NCBI GenBank assembly: GCA_013214545.1
Contig: JABSQB010000005.1
Coordinates: 62,001-126,000, forward strand
Direction of reading: 5' to 3'
Length of the DNA: 64,000 nucleotides
From: Henriciella sp.
Lineage (GTDB): Bacteria > Pseudomonadota > Alphaproteobacteria > Caulobacterales > Hyphomonadaceae
Shown here: positions 26,634-35,906 of the stretch, one piece after another
Layout of the letters: every line of letters begins with the position of its first letter
Numbering within the stretch: the stretch's first letter is position 1
Program-made: the position numbers and the translations under genes
The notes under the pieces: model-generated
Database searches by the model: none
The model's input: only the letters and a program-made list of their open reading frames with translations
Told to the model about the DNA's origin: nothing

Positions 26634-26875
26634 CTTCACCCCATCGGTCAGCGATCAATCTAGGCGGGGCAGCTTTCTCAGCGGTCAATCGAATAGATCA
26701 AAATCGATCGATCCATCGAATTTGAGCAAATATCTAATCAAACCTGCCGAGTGTGCGGATCAGCTGTGAAATCATTACCAATTTGTTGAGAATCTCGTTT
26801 GACTCGCTTGCATCGTTCTGACGTAATCTTTACGAACCCGCTTTAATCGCACGTTTGTCCAACAAGGCTGTACGA

Positions 26876-27469
26876 ATGTCCAATGCAGCAGAGCAACGCA
26901 AGCCCGGTCCGCGCGGCGCGAACCGCGAGCGTATCTTGCGGGCCGCTTTGGACATCATCTCCAAGCGCGGTGTCGACAAAGTGACTCATCGCGCCGTTGC
27001 ATCAGTCGCGGGTGTGTCGCCAGGAACTACGACGTACCACTTCGCCACTCGCGAAGATCTCGTGCGGGACGCGTTTTCGCTTTATATTGATGATTATCAA
27101 CGCACTTTGGTCGAAACGCTGACTCAGCGTCCGGTCCATACGCGGGAAGACTTCATCCGTTTCCTGGGCGGGATGACGACCTTGAACCCGGAGAATTCCG
27201 GGCTTGAAGCCATTGAATACGAAATGGTCCTGTTTGCGGGCAGGGACGAAGCGATGCGGATGCGCGTTGCGGCCTGGTCGCGTACGCTTGAGAGTTGGTT
27301 GTCTGATCCACTCGAGCGCCTAGGCGCCAGTCGTCCGCTCGAAGCCGCAAGGATGCTGGTCGCCATGTCTCGTGGCAGCGAATTTGAAGTGCTGTCCCGA
27401 AGCCAGGAAATTCACCGCGATCAATTTGCCGCCCGGTTGAGCGCCTTGCTCGACGCAGTCTTGCGCTAA
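26876..27469 (+). CDS. TetR-family transcriptional regulator
   Basis: A 197-residue repressor-like protein. The N-terminal helix-turn-helix reads [47 protein letters not shown]. The C-terminal ligand domain is helical and unrecognised. ATG 26876 has AAGG about 10 bases upstream, and a TTG at 26855 is an alternative. It is divergent from the peptidoglycan-binding protein gene, which is the natural candidate target. Its stop overlaps the convergent ruvX stop by 4 bases. Confidence 0.88.
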   Translation: MSNAAEQRKPGPRGANRERILRAALDIISKRGVDKVTHRAVASVAGVSPGTTTYHFATREDLVRDAFSLYIDDYQRTLVETLTQRPVHTREDFIRFLGGMTTLNPENSGLEAIEYEMVLFAGRDEAMRMRVAAWSRTLESWLSDPLERLGASRPLEAARMLVAMSRGSEFEVLSRSQEIHRDQFAARLSALLDAVLR

Positions 27470-27927
27470 ACCGAACTATTGGCGAGGCGATCGAGCGCCG
27501 TTTGCAAGATAATGGCGGCCGCAGATGCATCGATCGTTTCAGCCCGCCGGGCGCGGGTCATGTCTGCTGCCAGCATTACGCGTTCTGCTTCGGCGCTGGA
27601 CAGGCGCTCATCCTGAAAGGCGAGAGGCACGTCCCGATACTGCAGCAAATTGAAGACAAGCGCTTTGGTGGCCTGAACCCGCGGGCCCGAACTGCCATCA
27701 AGATTGAGCGGGAGCCCAACCACCAAACCAACGCAGCCGCGCTCATCATAAAGCTCGAACAAGCGATTGAGCGCTGGGCGCAGCTTCTTTCCGCGGGAAA
27801 TGATCTCAACCGGGCTGGCAATCATGCGCAGGCCATCGCTGGCGGCGACGCCGATCGATTTGGCGCCGGGATCAAGTCCCAGCAGAGGGCCGTCAGCGGG
27901 CAGTTTGTCGAGCTTCAGTTCAGGCAT
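27466..27927 (-). CDS. ruvX: Holliday junction resolvase-like protein RuvX/YqgF
   Basis: A 153-residue RNase H-fold protein with [18 protein letters not shown] (first catalytic Asp), [28 protein letters not shown] and a C-terminal [10 protein letters not shown]. The family is implicated in processing of the 16S rRNA 5' end and possibly in junction resolution. I start at ATG 27927 with GGAAG upstream. It is divergent from gatC. Confidence 0.92.
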   Translation of the reverse strand: MPELKLDKLPADGPLLGLDPGAKSIGVAASDGLRMIASPVEIISRGKKLRPALNRLFELYDERGCVGLVVGLPLNLDGSSGPRVQATKALVFNLLQYRDVPLAFQDERLSSAEAERVMLAADMTRARRAETIDASAAAIILQTALDRLANSSV

Positions 27928-27988
27928 GGGCTTGTCTTCCGCTTCACTCGCGCGTATCGCTGCGCCGGTCAATTGGAGTTGCTGCCTA

Positions 27989-28276
27989 ATGAGCGTCACA
28001 AAAGATGATGTCCGCAAGATTGCCCGTCTGAGCCGGATCGCCGTGCCGGAAGATCAAATGGAATCGCTCGCCGAAGATCTCAGCGGGATCATGGGCTGGA
28101 TTGAGCAGCTCAACGAAGTCGATATTGAAGGTGTCGAGCCGATGACCTCCATCGTGGCCGCGAAACTTCCAATGCGCGAAGACGTCGTCACAGACGGCAA
28201 CATTCAGGATCAGGTGCTGGCGAACGCACCCAAGTCAGACGAAGGCTTCTTCGTCGTCCCGAAAGCGGTCGAATAG
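27989..28276 (+). CDS. gatC: Asp-tRNA(Asn)/Glu-tRNA(Gln) amidotransferase subunit C
   Basis: A 95-residue GatC with the canonical [28 protein letters not shown] and the C-terminal [12 protein letters not shown]. It stabilises the GatCAB complex that amidates misacylated tRNAs. I start at ATG 27989, with GGAG about 11 bases upstream. A convergent lipoprotein gene separates it from gatA. Confidence 0.96.
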   Translation: MSVTKDDVRKIARLSRIAVPEDQMESLAEDLSGIMGWIEQLNEVDIEGVEPMTSIVAAKLPMREDVVTDGNIQDQVLANAPKSDEGFFVVPKAVE

Positions 28277-28282
28277 CAGCGC

Positions 28283-28795
28283 CTATTCGATAGACGCAGA
28301 TTCCAGCGTGGTTTCAGCGTCGGCACCGGTTTCTGAATTATCGCTGTCTTCTTCGCTAGTCTCCTCTGCCTCTTCAGCATCGCGATCCCATTCATAGATC
28401 GCTTTAACGCGGCAAGACTGCCGGGTATCGGACTTATCGAACCCGAAGGTGCTGTCAGAGGCGAAAATTCGGTCGCCCTTGGTCAGGCAGCTTGAGAAAG
28501 AATCGATGGCCAGCGATTGCGCCCAATCCAGATCAAAGCAGCCCCCGAAAGTCTCGACGAGATAGTGGTCTCTACCTTCGCGAATGACGACGGCGCGGCG
28601 CGTTGTTTCGCCAAAACTGTCAATGCTGCGGGTGAAACAGACGCGGTCGATTTCGTCGCCCCGGCGGACATCATTGGCGAAGACCTGGTCGGCGCGCGCT
28701 TGTTCGCGTTCTGCGACAGCTTCTGGCGAAGTGTCGGTTGCGCATGCGGAAACGGAAAACAAAAGGACGGCGAGAGCAGTACGATGAGTTAGCAT
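28283..28795 (-). CDS. DUF6491 family lipoprotein
   Basis: A 170-residue predicted lipoprotein whose lipobox VSAC follows a short hydrophobic signal (ALAVLLFSVSAC). The domain DRVCFTRSIDSFG ... VIREGRDHYLVETFGGCFDLDWAQSLAI ... SCLTKGDRI ... SCRV matches DUF6491, with paired cysteines typical of a periplasmic protein. An acidic tail of about 35 residues follows. GGAG lies just before ATG 28795. The function is unknown. It lies on the opposite strand between gatC and gatA. Confidence 0.8.
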   Translation of the reverse strand: MLTHRTALAVLLFSVSACATDTSPEAVAEREQARADQVFANDVRRGDEIDRVCFTRSIDSFGETTRRAVVIREGRDHYLVETFGGCFDLDWAQSLAIDSFSSCLTKGDRIFASDSTFGFDKSDTRQSCRVKAIYEWDRDAEEAEETSEEDSDNSETGADAETTLESASIE

Positions 28796-28960
28796 AGTCA
28801 CTCCAATTGCTAATTGTCGTTGGTGCGTCCCTGTCAGAACTAAATCACAGCGTGGATGAATGATCGACAACAAACTCATCAAACTACCGCGATTTGGACT
28901 TGCTTCACCGGGTGAAGGCGGCATACGAAAGCGCGAAAATATTTGGACACAGGAGATCGC

Positions 28961-30436
28961 ATGAGCGAGCTCACAAAACTCACACTGACCGACGCGCTAG
29001 ACGGTCTGGGCAAAGGCGAATTTTCCTCCGTCGAACTGACCCAGGCTTTTGTCGATACGATTGAAGCGTCGAATGACGCCTTGAACGCGTACGTCGTCAA
29101 AACGCCAGACCAGGCTCTGGCCATGGCGAAAGAGTCCGACGCGCGCCGCGCTGCGGGTAATGCTGGCCGCCTCGATGGCGCGCCGCTTGGCGTCAAGGAT
29201 CTCTATTGCACCAAAGGCGTGCGCACGACGGCCTGCTCAAACATCCTTGGCGAGTTCACGCCGACTTATGAGAGCACCGTGACCCAGAACCTCTGGGACG
29301 AAGGCGCTGTGATGCTCGGTAAGCTCAATATGGATGAGTTTGCGATGGGCTCATCGAACGAAACCTCACGGTTCGGTCCGCCATCCAACCCGTGGCGGCG
29401 CGGGGGCAGCAATGCCACGCTGACCGCGGGCGGTTCTTCAGGTGGGTCTGCGACCGCTGTGGCGTCTGACTTGTGCCTGGCTGCGACCGCCTCTGATACT
29501 GGTGGCTCTATCCGCCAGCCTGCTGCGTTTACCGGTACAGTCGGCATCAAGCCAACTTATGGCCGGGCCTCGCGCTATGGCATGGTGGCGTTTGCGAGTT
29601 CACTCGATCAAGCTGGCCCAATTGCTAAAACGGTATCCGACGCAGCGCTGCTGACCGAAATCATGTGCTCGCATGATGCCAAGGATTCGACCTCGCTGAA
29701 TGTCGAAACGCCTAACTGGCTCGCAGATGTCGGCAAAGGCGTCAAAGGCATGAAAATCGGCGTCCCGAAGGAGTACCGCGTCGACGGTATGCCGCAAGAG
29801 ATCGAGGATCTCTGGCAGACCGGGATTAAGTGGCTCAAATCCATGGGCGCTGAGATTGTCGATGTCTCGCTGCCGCACACCAAGTATGCGCTGCCAGCTT
29901 ACTATATCGTGGCGCCCGCTGAAGCGTCGTCCAATCTGGCGCGCTATGACGGCATGCGCTACGGCGCCCGCGTCGATGGCAATGACTTGACCGGAACCTA
30001 TGAAGGCACACGGGCAGGGGGCTTTGGTGCGGAAGTGCAGCGTCGCCTAATGATCGGCACTTATGTGCTCTCCTCTGGCTATTATGACGCCTACTATCTG
30101 CGGGCGCAGAAAGTGCGGACCCGGATCCTGCAGGATTTCGAGACCGTCTTCGCCGATGTAGACGCATTGCTGACGCCAACCTGCCCAAGCGCGGCCTTTG
30201 CCTATGGTGAGAAGACTGACGATCCGGTGCAGATGTACCTGAACGACATCTTCACGGTGACCGCGAACCTTGCTGGGCTGCCAGGCATTTCCGTGCCTGC
30301 GGGGGTCGACAATGACGGGCTACCGCTTGGCCTGCAGGTCATCGGTAAAGCGCTTGATGAAGCGACCTGTTTCCAGGTTGCAGGCGCTTTGGAAGAGGCA
30401 GCAGGCTTTGTCGCGAAACCGGACAAGTGGTGGTAG
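28961..30436 (+). CDS. gatA: Asp-tRNA(Asn)/Glu-tRNA(Gln) amidotransferase subunit A
   Basis: A 491-residue amidase-signature enzyme with the Ser-cisSer-Lys triad K79 ([10 protein letters not shown]), S159 (GGSSGGSA) and S183 ([12 protein letters not shown]). It releases ammonia from glutamine for GatB. I start at ATG 28961 with AGGAG upstream, not at TTG 28943. It is followed by a small membrane protein gene 9 bases away. Confidence 0.97.
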   Translation: MSELTKLTLTDALDGLGKGEFSSVELTQAFVDTIEASNDALNAYVVKTPDQALAMAKESDARRAAGNAGRLDGAPLGVKDLYCTKGVRTTACSNILGEFTPTYESTVTQNLWDEGAVMLGKLNMDEFAMGSSNETSRFGPPSNPWRRGGSNATLTAGGSSGGSATAVASDLCLAATASDTGGSIRQPAAFTGTVGIKPTYGRASRYGMVAFASSLDQAGPIAKTVSDAALLTEIMCSHDAKDSTSLNVETPNWLADVGKGVKGMKIGVPKEYRVDGMPQEIEDLWQTGIKWLKSMGAEIVDVSLPHTKYALPAYYIVAPAEASSNLARYDGMRYGARVDGNDLTGTYEGTRAGGFGAEVQRRLMIGTYVLSSGYYDAYYLRAQKVRTRILQDFETVFADVDALLTPTCPSAAFAYGEKTDDPVQMYLNDIFTVTANLAGLPGISVPAGVDNDGLPLGLQVIGKALDEATCFQVAGALEEAAGFVAKPDKWW

Positions 30437-30445
30437 GCTGAGACC

Positions 30446-30802
30446 ATGAGCAGCCGTGCGCGCTTCTGGGTCCTAACGCTGGCGATGTTCGTCATCAGCT
30501 GCGCCGTGATCTTGCTGACCGCTTACAGCGTCGGGGCTGATCCGCTGCATCCACGTTCGCGCCATATCTGGGCCCTGTCGTTGATCGCGGCGGCCTATGC
30601 ATCAATCCGGGTGTCGATGATCCTCGGACGCTTTCTGGACGCACGCGACGAGGGAGGATCAGGGCTCAGCGGCCTGCCGCTGATCGGCAAGAAAGAGCAT
30701 ACAATCGACCGCCGCATGGCAGAGCGCCGCGCCCGGGTTGAAGCGGCGCAGAAGCGCAGTAAAGAAACAAAAGATACAAAAGAGGATGCAGGCGATGAGT
30801 GA
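30446..30802 (+). CDS. Small membrane protein between gatA and gatB
   Basis: A 118-residue protein with two predicted membrane segments (about residues 7-30 and 41-60) and a basic, charged C-terminal tail ([27 protein letters not shown]). I do not recognise the family. It starts 9 bases after gatA and overlaps gatB by 8 bases, so it is surely translated with them. The C-terminal tail may be a short coiled coil. Confidence 0.75.
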   Translation: MSSRARFWVLTLAMFVISCAVILLTAYSVGADPLHPRSRHIWALSLIAAAYASIRVSMILGRFLDARDEGGSGLSGLPLIGKKEHTIDRRMAERRARVEAAQKRSKETKDTKEDAGDE

Positions 30803-32306
30803 GCGCCCGACATATACGCTGAAAGGCGACACCGGAGACTGGGAAATCGTTCTCGGCCTGGAAGTGCACGCGCAGGTTTCCTCCAATGCCAAGCTGTTTT
30901 CCGGCGCCTCGACCACGTTCGGGGCAGAGCCGAACCAGAATGTCTCTCTGGTCGATGCGGCAATGCCGGGCATGTTGCCCGTGATCAACAAGTTCTGCGT
31001 CGAGCAGGCCGTGCGCACGGGTCTTGGCCTGAATGCCCAGATCAACAAGGTCTCGCGCTTTGATCGCAAGAACTATTTCTACCCGGACCTGCCGCAGGGC
31101 TATCAGATCAGCCAGTTTGAGCATCCGATTGTCGGTGAAGGCGTGATCGAGGTGGATGTTGAGCCGTCCCATGGCGACCCGGCCTATGCCTTCCCGGTTC
31201 GGATTGAGCGTCTGCACCTGGAGCAGGATGCCGGTAAATCCATTCACGATATGGATCCAACCGCCACTTATGTGGACTTGAACCGATCTGGCGTGGCGCT
31301 GATGGAAATCGTGTCCAAGCCGGATATCCGCACGCCGCTTGAAGCCGCAGCCTATGTGAAGAAGCTCAAGGCCATCGTTGTTGCGCTTGGCACCTGTGAT
31401 GGCGATATGGAGAAGGGCAATCTGCGCGCTGACGTCAACGTCTCCGTTTGCAAGCCCGGCGCTTATGAGAAGTTCCGCGAGACCGGTGATTTCGGTCATC
31501 TCGGCACGCGCTGCGAGATCAAGAACATGAACTCGTTCCGCTTCATCCAGGCCGCGATCGAGTTTGAGGCGCAGCGCCAGATCGAGATCATCGAAGGCGG
31601 CGGCACCGTCGATCAGGAAACGCGCCTGTATGACCCCGACAAGGGCGAGACGCGTAGCATGCGCTCTAAGGAAGACGCGCACGATTATCGCTACTTCCCG
31701 GACCCTGACTTGCTGCCGCTTGAGATCGACGATGCGTTCATTGAAGGCATTCGCGTCAATCTGCCGGAGCTGCCGGACCAGAAACGCGCCCGGTTTGAAA
31801 GCGAGTATGGTCTGTCCCGCTATGACGCTGGCGTCCTGACCGCCGATGCTGAAAGCGCGGACTTTTATGAGACCGTCGCCAAAGGCCGCGATCCAAAACT
31901 TGCCGCCAACTGGGTATCTCAGGAATTGTTTGGCTACCTCAACAAAGCCGAGCTCGACCTTTCTCAAACACCAGTCTCAGCGGTTCAGCTGGGCGGTCTG
32001 ATCGATCTCATTCGCGATGAAGTGATCTCGGGCAAAATTGCCAAGGATGTGTTCCAGCGCATGATTGATGGCGAAGGCGACCCGGCGGATATCGTCGAGA
32101 AACACGGTCTGAAACAGGTGACCGATACGGGCGCCATCGAAGCCATCATTGATGAGGTTATCGCCGCGAACCCTGAACAAGCGGCCGCGGTGAAGGAAAA
32201 ACCGAAATCGATGGGCTGGTTTGTCGGTCAGGTGATGAAAGCGTCCAGCGGCAAAGCCAATCCGCAAGCGGTGAACAAGATCCTGCGCGAAAAGCTCGGA
32301 CTTTAA
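30795..32306 (+). CDS. gatB: Asp-tRNA(Asn)/Glu-tRNA(Gln) amidotransferase subunit B
   Basis: A 503-residue GatB with [59 protein letters not shown] and a C-terminal YqeY-like tRNA-binding tail ([21 protein letters not shown]). It phosphorylates and amidates the aminoacyl-tRNA using ammonia from GatA. I start at ATG 30795, inside the end of the small membrane protein gene. Confidence 0.97.
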   Translation: MSERPTYTLKGDTGDWEIVLGLEVHAQVSSNAKLFSGASTTFGAEPNQNVSLVDAAMPGMLPVINKFCVEQAVRTGLGLNAQINKVSRFDRKNYFYPDLPQGYQISQFEHPIVGEGVIEVDVEPSHGDPAYAFPVRIERLHLEQDAGKSIHDMDPTATYVDLNRSGVALMEIVSKPDIRTPLEAAAYVKKLKAIVVALGTCDGDMEKGNLRADVNVSVCKPGAYEKFRETGDFGHLGTRCEIKNMNSFRFIQAAIEFEAQRQIEIIEGGGTVDQETRLYDPDKGETRSMRSKEDAHDYRYFPDPDLLPLEIDDAFIEGIRVNLPELPDQKRARFESEYGLSRYDAGVLTADAESADFYETVAKGRDPKLAANWVSQELFGYLNKAELDLSQTPVSAVQLGGLIDLIRDEVISGKIAKDVFQRMIDGEGDPADIVEKHGLKQVTDTGAIEAIIDEVIAANPEQAAAVKEKPKSMGWFVGQVMKASSGKANPQAVNKILREKLGL

Positions 32307-32310
32307 CCGC

Positions 32311-33036
32311 TCAGGGCAGGAGCAATCCGCAGCCGATCCCTTTCAGCACTGCGCTGATGCGATTGTTGACGCCGAATTTCACGAAGACGCGGCGCAGCAT
32401 TGTGTCGACCGTATTTTCGGTGACGCCAAGCTTTTCGGCAATTTCCTTATTGGCGAGACCATCGGCGACGAGGGACAAGGCTTCCATCTCGCGCGGACTA
32501 AGCGGCTTTTCCGGGTCGTCGCCATTGATCTGTTCGATCTCAAAATAGCGATTGTGGGTGTGAAGACAGGCAAATTGCAGCGCCACAAGTTGAGCGCGTG
32601 ACAGGTCGAACTCTATGTTCTTTGCGGTCAGGCTGAAAATCGCGATTGTTCCCATCGGACCAAAAACCGGCACCGCAATGCCGTCGATAAAGCCAGCTTG
32701 CTTATGCGCCGCGAAGATCATCTCTTGTTGTGCATTGACGGGGCGCTTGTCGTAGACGTCCTTCCAGTGAAAGGCTTCCGCCTCTTTCAAAGCCTGCTGA
32801 ATGATCGGATCGATTTTTCCAAAGTTCTTTTCGATGTACTGGCGGGCATAGTCGCGCGGGTAGTTTTGGCGGACCAGACCCGTGCCGGGTGCAATCGCGC
32901 GCAAACGTTTGGCCATGATGAAATAGGCGCTGTATTCAATTCCATACCGCGCCAAATGCTGGTCGAACGCGTGGAACAAAGCCTCAGCCGTCCCGCACGT
33001 GATCGTTCGCTGGATAAAGCTCTCAAGCGTTTCCAT
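32311..33036 (-). CDS. LuxR-family regulator with autoinducer-binding domain (possible solo)
   Basis: A 241-residue protein. The N-terminal autoinducer-binding domain keeps several ligand-pocket residues known from TraR: Y67, D76-P77, W91 and G119 match TraR Y61, D70-P71, W85 and G113. The position of TraR W57 is Y63. The C-terminal LuxR helix-turn-helix is LSPREMEALSLVADGLANKEIAEKLGVTENTV. No luxI-type synthase is in the window, so it may be a LuxR solo. It is the last gene of a minus-strand run, 29 bases after the HIT gene. Confidence 0.87.
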   Translation of the reverse strand: METLESFIQRTITCGTAEALFHAFDQHLARYGIEYSAYFIMAKRLRAIAPGTGLVRQNYPRDYARQYIEKNFGKIDPIIQQALKEAEAFHWKDVYDKRPVNAQQEMIFAAHKQAGFIDGIAVPVFGPMGTIAIFSLTAKNIEFDLSRAQLVALQFACLHTHNRYFEIEQINGDDPEKPLSPREMEALSLVADGLANKEIAEKLGVTENTVDTMLRRVFVKFGVNNRISAVLKGIGCGLLLP

Positions 33037-33065
33037 CGTCCCCTCACGCCGGGGATTTTAGCACA

Positions 33066-33503
33066 TTACGCCAAAAAAGGGCGGATTTTCTGGGCGATGC
33101 CTTCCAGCTCACCGATATCTGCCATCTGCCCGCCGGCATGACTGCCGAGCGCGCGGCCGCTCCAGCGCGGGATGATGTGGAAATGAAGGTGGAACACGGT
33201 TTGGCCCGCGGGCGCGCCATTGAACTGGGTCACCACCACACCATCGGGCACCAGCGCCTTCTCTACCGCCTGCGCCACAGCCTGAACACGCGCCATATAG
33301 GCGCCGAGTTTTTCGGTCGGCATATCGAGGAAATTGCGTGCTTCAACCTGTTTGGGAATGACCAGCGTGTGGCCTTCCGACTGGGGGAACACGTCCATAA
33401 AGGCGAGGGCAACATCATCTTCATAGACTTTTACACTCGGCATCTCCCCGCGCAGGATCTTCGCGAAGATATTATCGGGATCATAATCGGCGTGCAGGGT
33501 CAT
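33066..33503 (-). CDS. HIT family nucleotide-binding protein
   Basis: A 145-residue histidine-triad hydrolase with H105-x-H107-x-H109 (VFHLHFHIIPRW). It has the N-terminal NIFAKILRGEMPSVKVYEDD common to bacterial HIT proteins that hydrolyse adenosine phosphoramidates or dinucleotides. Its start overlaps the stop of the upstream acetyltransferase-like gene (ATGA). Confidence 0.93.
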   Translation of the reverse strand: MTLHADYDPDNIFAKILRGEMPSVKVYEDDVALAFMDVFPQSEGHTLVIPKQVEARNFLDMPTEKLGAYMARVQAVAQAVEKALVPDGVVVTQFNGAPAGQTVFHLHFHIIPRWSGRALGSHAGGQMADIGELEGIAQKIRPFLA

Positions 33504-34666
33504 GAATTGTCCTTCTTAAACGGTGTTCGCTTGGTCAGGTAAGCGTTTTCGTGCTCGACCGCCTGACGTTCGCGGGCGAGATAGTCATCAATCGCCTCTC
33601 TGAGGCCCTTATGCGCGATCCAGTGAGCGGAATAGGTGGTGACCGGCGCATATCCGCGGGCCAGCTTGTGCCCACCTTGAGCGCCAGCCTCGACGACGGC
33701 AAGCTTGTTGGCGATGGCAAAGTCGATGGCCTGATAGTAGCAGGTTTCAAAATGCAGGAATGGCCGCGGGTCAGTGCAGCCCCAATAACGGCCATAAAGC
33801 GTTTCGGAGCCAATCAGATTGAGCGCGCCAGCGATTGGAATGTCATCCTCACAGGCAAGAACCAAAAGGATATGCTCAGCCATCCGCTCGCCCAACAGCG
33901 AGAAGGTTTCCCGGTTCAAATAGGGATAGCCCCATTTGCGCGACCCGGTGTCCATATAGAACTCGAAGAACGCGTCCCAGTGATGCTCTTTGATATCCTC
34001 GCCTGTCAGGTGTTTGAACGTCAGCCCAGCCTGAGCTTTCGCGCGTTCCTTGCGCAGGTTCTTGCGTTTTGACGAGGAAAGCGCTGCGAGGAAGCCGTCA
34101 AAGTCTTCGTAATTGTCATTGCGCCAGTGAAATTGCTGATCGTTGCGGATGAGGAGGCCGAGCTCGTCTAACTGCTCGGCCTGCACCGGATCTACGAAAT
34201 TGACATGCAGTGACGAAAAATCATTCTGCGCTGCAACTTGGATCGCGGCAGAAACCAGCGCGTTGCCGAGACGGATCTGGTCCGGCCCAGGCTTGGTCAG
34301 AAGCCGGCGACCGGTGACGGGTGTGAACGGAACTGCCGCCAGGAGCTTGGGAAAATACTGTCCGCCAGCGCGCTGATAGGCTTCAGCCCAGCTGTGATCG
34401 AAGACAAACTCGCCCTGACTGTGGGTCTTGGCATAGAGCGGCATCGCCGCAATGATTTCGTCGTTCGGGTCTTCCACCACGACATGGCAAGGCGACCAGC
34501 CAGTCTCCGGGATCGCGGCGCCGGAGGATTCCAGCGCCTCCAGAAACTCCCAGGTCAGGAATGGATCAAAGGCAACGCCAGCTGGGTTCGCGACCGCATT
34601 CCAGGCGGCTGGATCAATCTCCACCATTTCGGTGACTATGCGCGCTTTGAAAACCGTTTCGTCCAT
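33500..34666 (-). CDS. GNAT-like / DUF482 (FemAB-related) protein
   Basis: A 388-residue protein of the DUF482/COG3146 group, built from two GNAT-like halves. Characteristic stretches are NPFLTWEFLEALE-like (FDPFLTWEFLEALESSGAA), HWRNDNYEDFDGFLAALSSSKRKNLRKERAK, FYMDTGSRKWGYPYLNRETF, and VVEAGAQGGHKLARGYAPVTTYSAHWI near the C-terminus. It is predicted to transfer an acyl or aminoacyl group, but no substrate is known. It overlaps the HIT gene by 4 bases and lies 6 bases after the phosphodiesterase gene. Confidence 0.85.
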   Translation of the reverse strand: MDETVFKARIVTEMVEIDPAAWNAVANPAGVAFDPFLTWEFLEALESSGAAIPETGWSPCHVVVEDPNDEIIAAMPLYAKTHSQGEFVFDHSWAEAYQRAGGQYFPKLLAAVPFTPVTGRRLLTKPGPDQIRLGNALVSAAIQVAAQNDFSSLHVNFVDPVQAEQLDELGLLIRNDQQFHWRNDNYEDFDGFLAALSSSKRKNLRKERAKAQAGLTFKHLTGEDIKEHHWDAFFEFYMDTGSRKWGYPYLNRETFSLLGERMAEHILLVLACEDDIPIAGALNLIGSETLYGRYWGCTDPRPFLHFETCYYQAIDFAIANKLAVVEAGAQGGHKLARGYAPVTTYSAHWIAHKGLREAIDDYLARERQAVEHENAYLTKRTPFKKDNS

Positions 34667-34672
34667 GAGGCC

Positions 34673-35407
34673 TTATGTATTCAAAATGTGGCGCTTTGCG
34701 AGCTCTGGATCAAATCCTTCGAAGATTTGACTGTCTGTGAGCGGCGCGAGGGCATTGCAGGTCTCTGGATCGGTCACAGTCCAGGTCACCAATGGTGTTT
34801 TCGCGCGCACAGTCTGGAGCGACGCGTGACCGGCGTCACTGGTATGACAGGCAAAATAATCGACCTCGGTTTGTGCGATCGCGGGAAGGTCCGTGTGACC
34901 TGTCATGTCCGACTGAATAATGAGCTGTCCGCGCATCATTTGCTTGGGGAGGGCCGCAACCGCCTGGGGAGAAAAGCTCATCGCTGCGACGGGACCGCGA
35001 TATTCCATCAGAAGTGTGCTGACCGCGCCCGCAAACGCGACCGGACCTGTGTTGCCATCGATCTTCAGCTCGCAAAGCAATGGCGTCCTGCCGGGCCAGC
35101 GTGTCAGAAGCTCCGACAGAGAGACGATCGTGCCGCCGCCTCTGAGCGGCAGGCCAAGCAACTCGGTGCTGTGCAGCTGTTCGACAATGCCCTCGCGATC
35201 CGTCATCCGCCCCAGCACGGAGTCATGAAAGACGATCGGGACGCCGTCTGCAGATGGGCGGACATCAAACTCAATGCCCAGACCCGCCTCGGCAGCTGCC
35301 AGACAGGCTTCGAGACTGTTTTCAGTTAAGCCGCCCTCGGTCCACAGCCCGCGATGGGCGTAGACAAAATCAGACAGCTCAAACCGATTAGCCAATCTCG
35401 AACACAC
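34673..35407 (-). CDS. Glycerophosphodiester phosphodiesterase family protein
   Basis: A 244-residue TIM-barrel phosphodiesterase. AHRGLW, the ENSLEA motif, IEFDVRPSADGVPIVFHD and LLCELK give the catalytic His-Arg, Glu-x-Asp and the second His of the family. It cleaves glycerophosphodiesters to glycerol-3-phosphate and an alcohol. I start at GTG 35407, which overlaps the end of the ridA gene by 20 bases. TTG 35395 is an alternative. It is in a tight minus-strand operon. Confidence 0.87.
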   Translation of the reverse strand: MCSRLANRFELSDFVYAHRGLWTEGGLTENSLEACLAAAEAGLGIEFDVRPSADGVPIVFHDSVLGRMTDREGIVEQLHSTELLGLPLRGGGTIVSLSELLTRWPGRTPLLCELKIDGNTGPVAFAGAVSTLLMEYRGPVAAMSFSPQAVAALPKQMMRGQLIIQSDMTGHTDLPAIAQTEVDYFACHTSDAGHASLQTVRAKTPLVTWTVTDPETCNALAPLTDSQIFEGFDPELAKRHILNT

Positions 35408-35846
35408 CGTCCACTTCAACCGCGACGCCGAGGGGCAACACGGGGCTTGCCACCGCAGAGCGGGCATGACGGCCAGCGTCACCAAAGACATCGACCATCA
35501 GATCCGAACAGCCATTGATCACCTGCGGAAGGGCCTCAAAGTCCGGATGTGCATTGACGAAGCCGCCAAGCTTTACCACGCGCTTGATCTTGCTGAGGTC
35601 ACCGACTGCTGCCTTGCACTGAGAGATCAGGTTGATGGCGCACAGGCGGGCAGCGGCTTGACCAGCTTCCAGATCCATATTCTCGCCGAGGCGGCCTTTG
35701 ACGAGGCCGTCCGGGCCAACGCTAACCTGGCCTGAGACGAACAATTGCGAGCCGGTAATGACGAAGGGTACATAATTCGCGACGGCGGCCATCGGCTCGG
35801 GCAGTGTGATTCCCAGCTCTGACAGGCGGGTTTCGGGTGATGACAT
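35388..35846 (-). CDS. RidA family protein (YjgF/UK114-like)
   Basis: A 152-residue member of the RidA superfamily, in the longer alphaproteobacterial branch. It has VPFVITGSQLFVSGQVSVGPDG and the conserved Arg in RHARSAVASPVLPLGVAVEVDGVFEI. Canonical RidA hydrolyses reactive enamine/imine intermediates, but activity of this branch is less certain. AAGGA precedes ATG 35846. It overlaps the phosphodiesterase gene. Confidence 0.88.
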   Translation of the reverse strand: MSSPETRLSELGITLPEPMAAVANYVPFVITGSQLFVSGQVSVGPDGLVKGRLGENMDLEAGQAAARLCAINLISQCKAAVGDLSKIKRVVKLGGFVNAHPDFEALPQVINGCSDLMVDVFGDAGRHARSAVASPVLPLGVAVEVDGVFEIG

Positions 35847-35906
35847 GGGGCATCCTTCCAGTACTAGTCTGCCGCTAGCGCTACCGCTGCAGGCGCTGCG
35901 ACGCAA

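Noticed and set aside
30666-31967. Long open frame (433 codons) antisense to gatB
   Set aside because: It mirrors the codon periodicity of gatB, has no domain or ribosome site, and gatB is certain.
34238-35329. 363-codon plus-strand frame opposite the GNAT-like and phosphodiesterase genes
   Set aside because: It spans parts of two real genes with clear catalytic motifs and shows no motif of its own.
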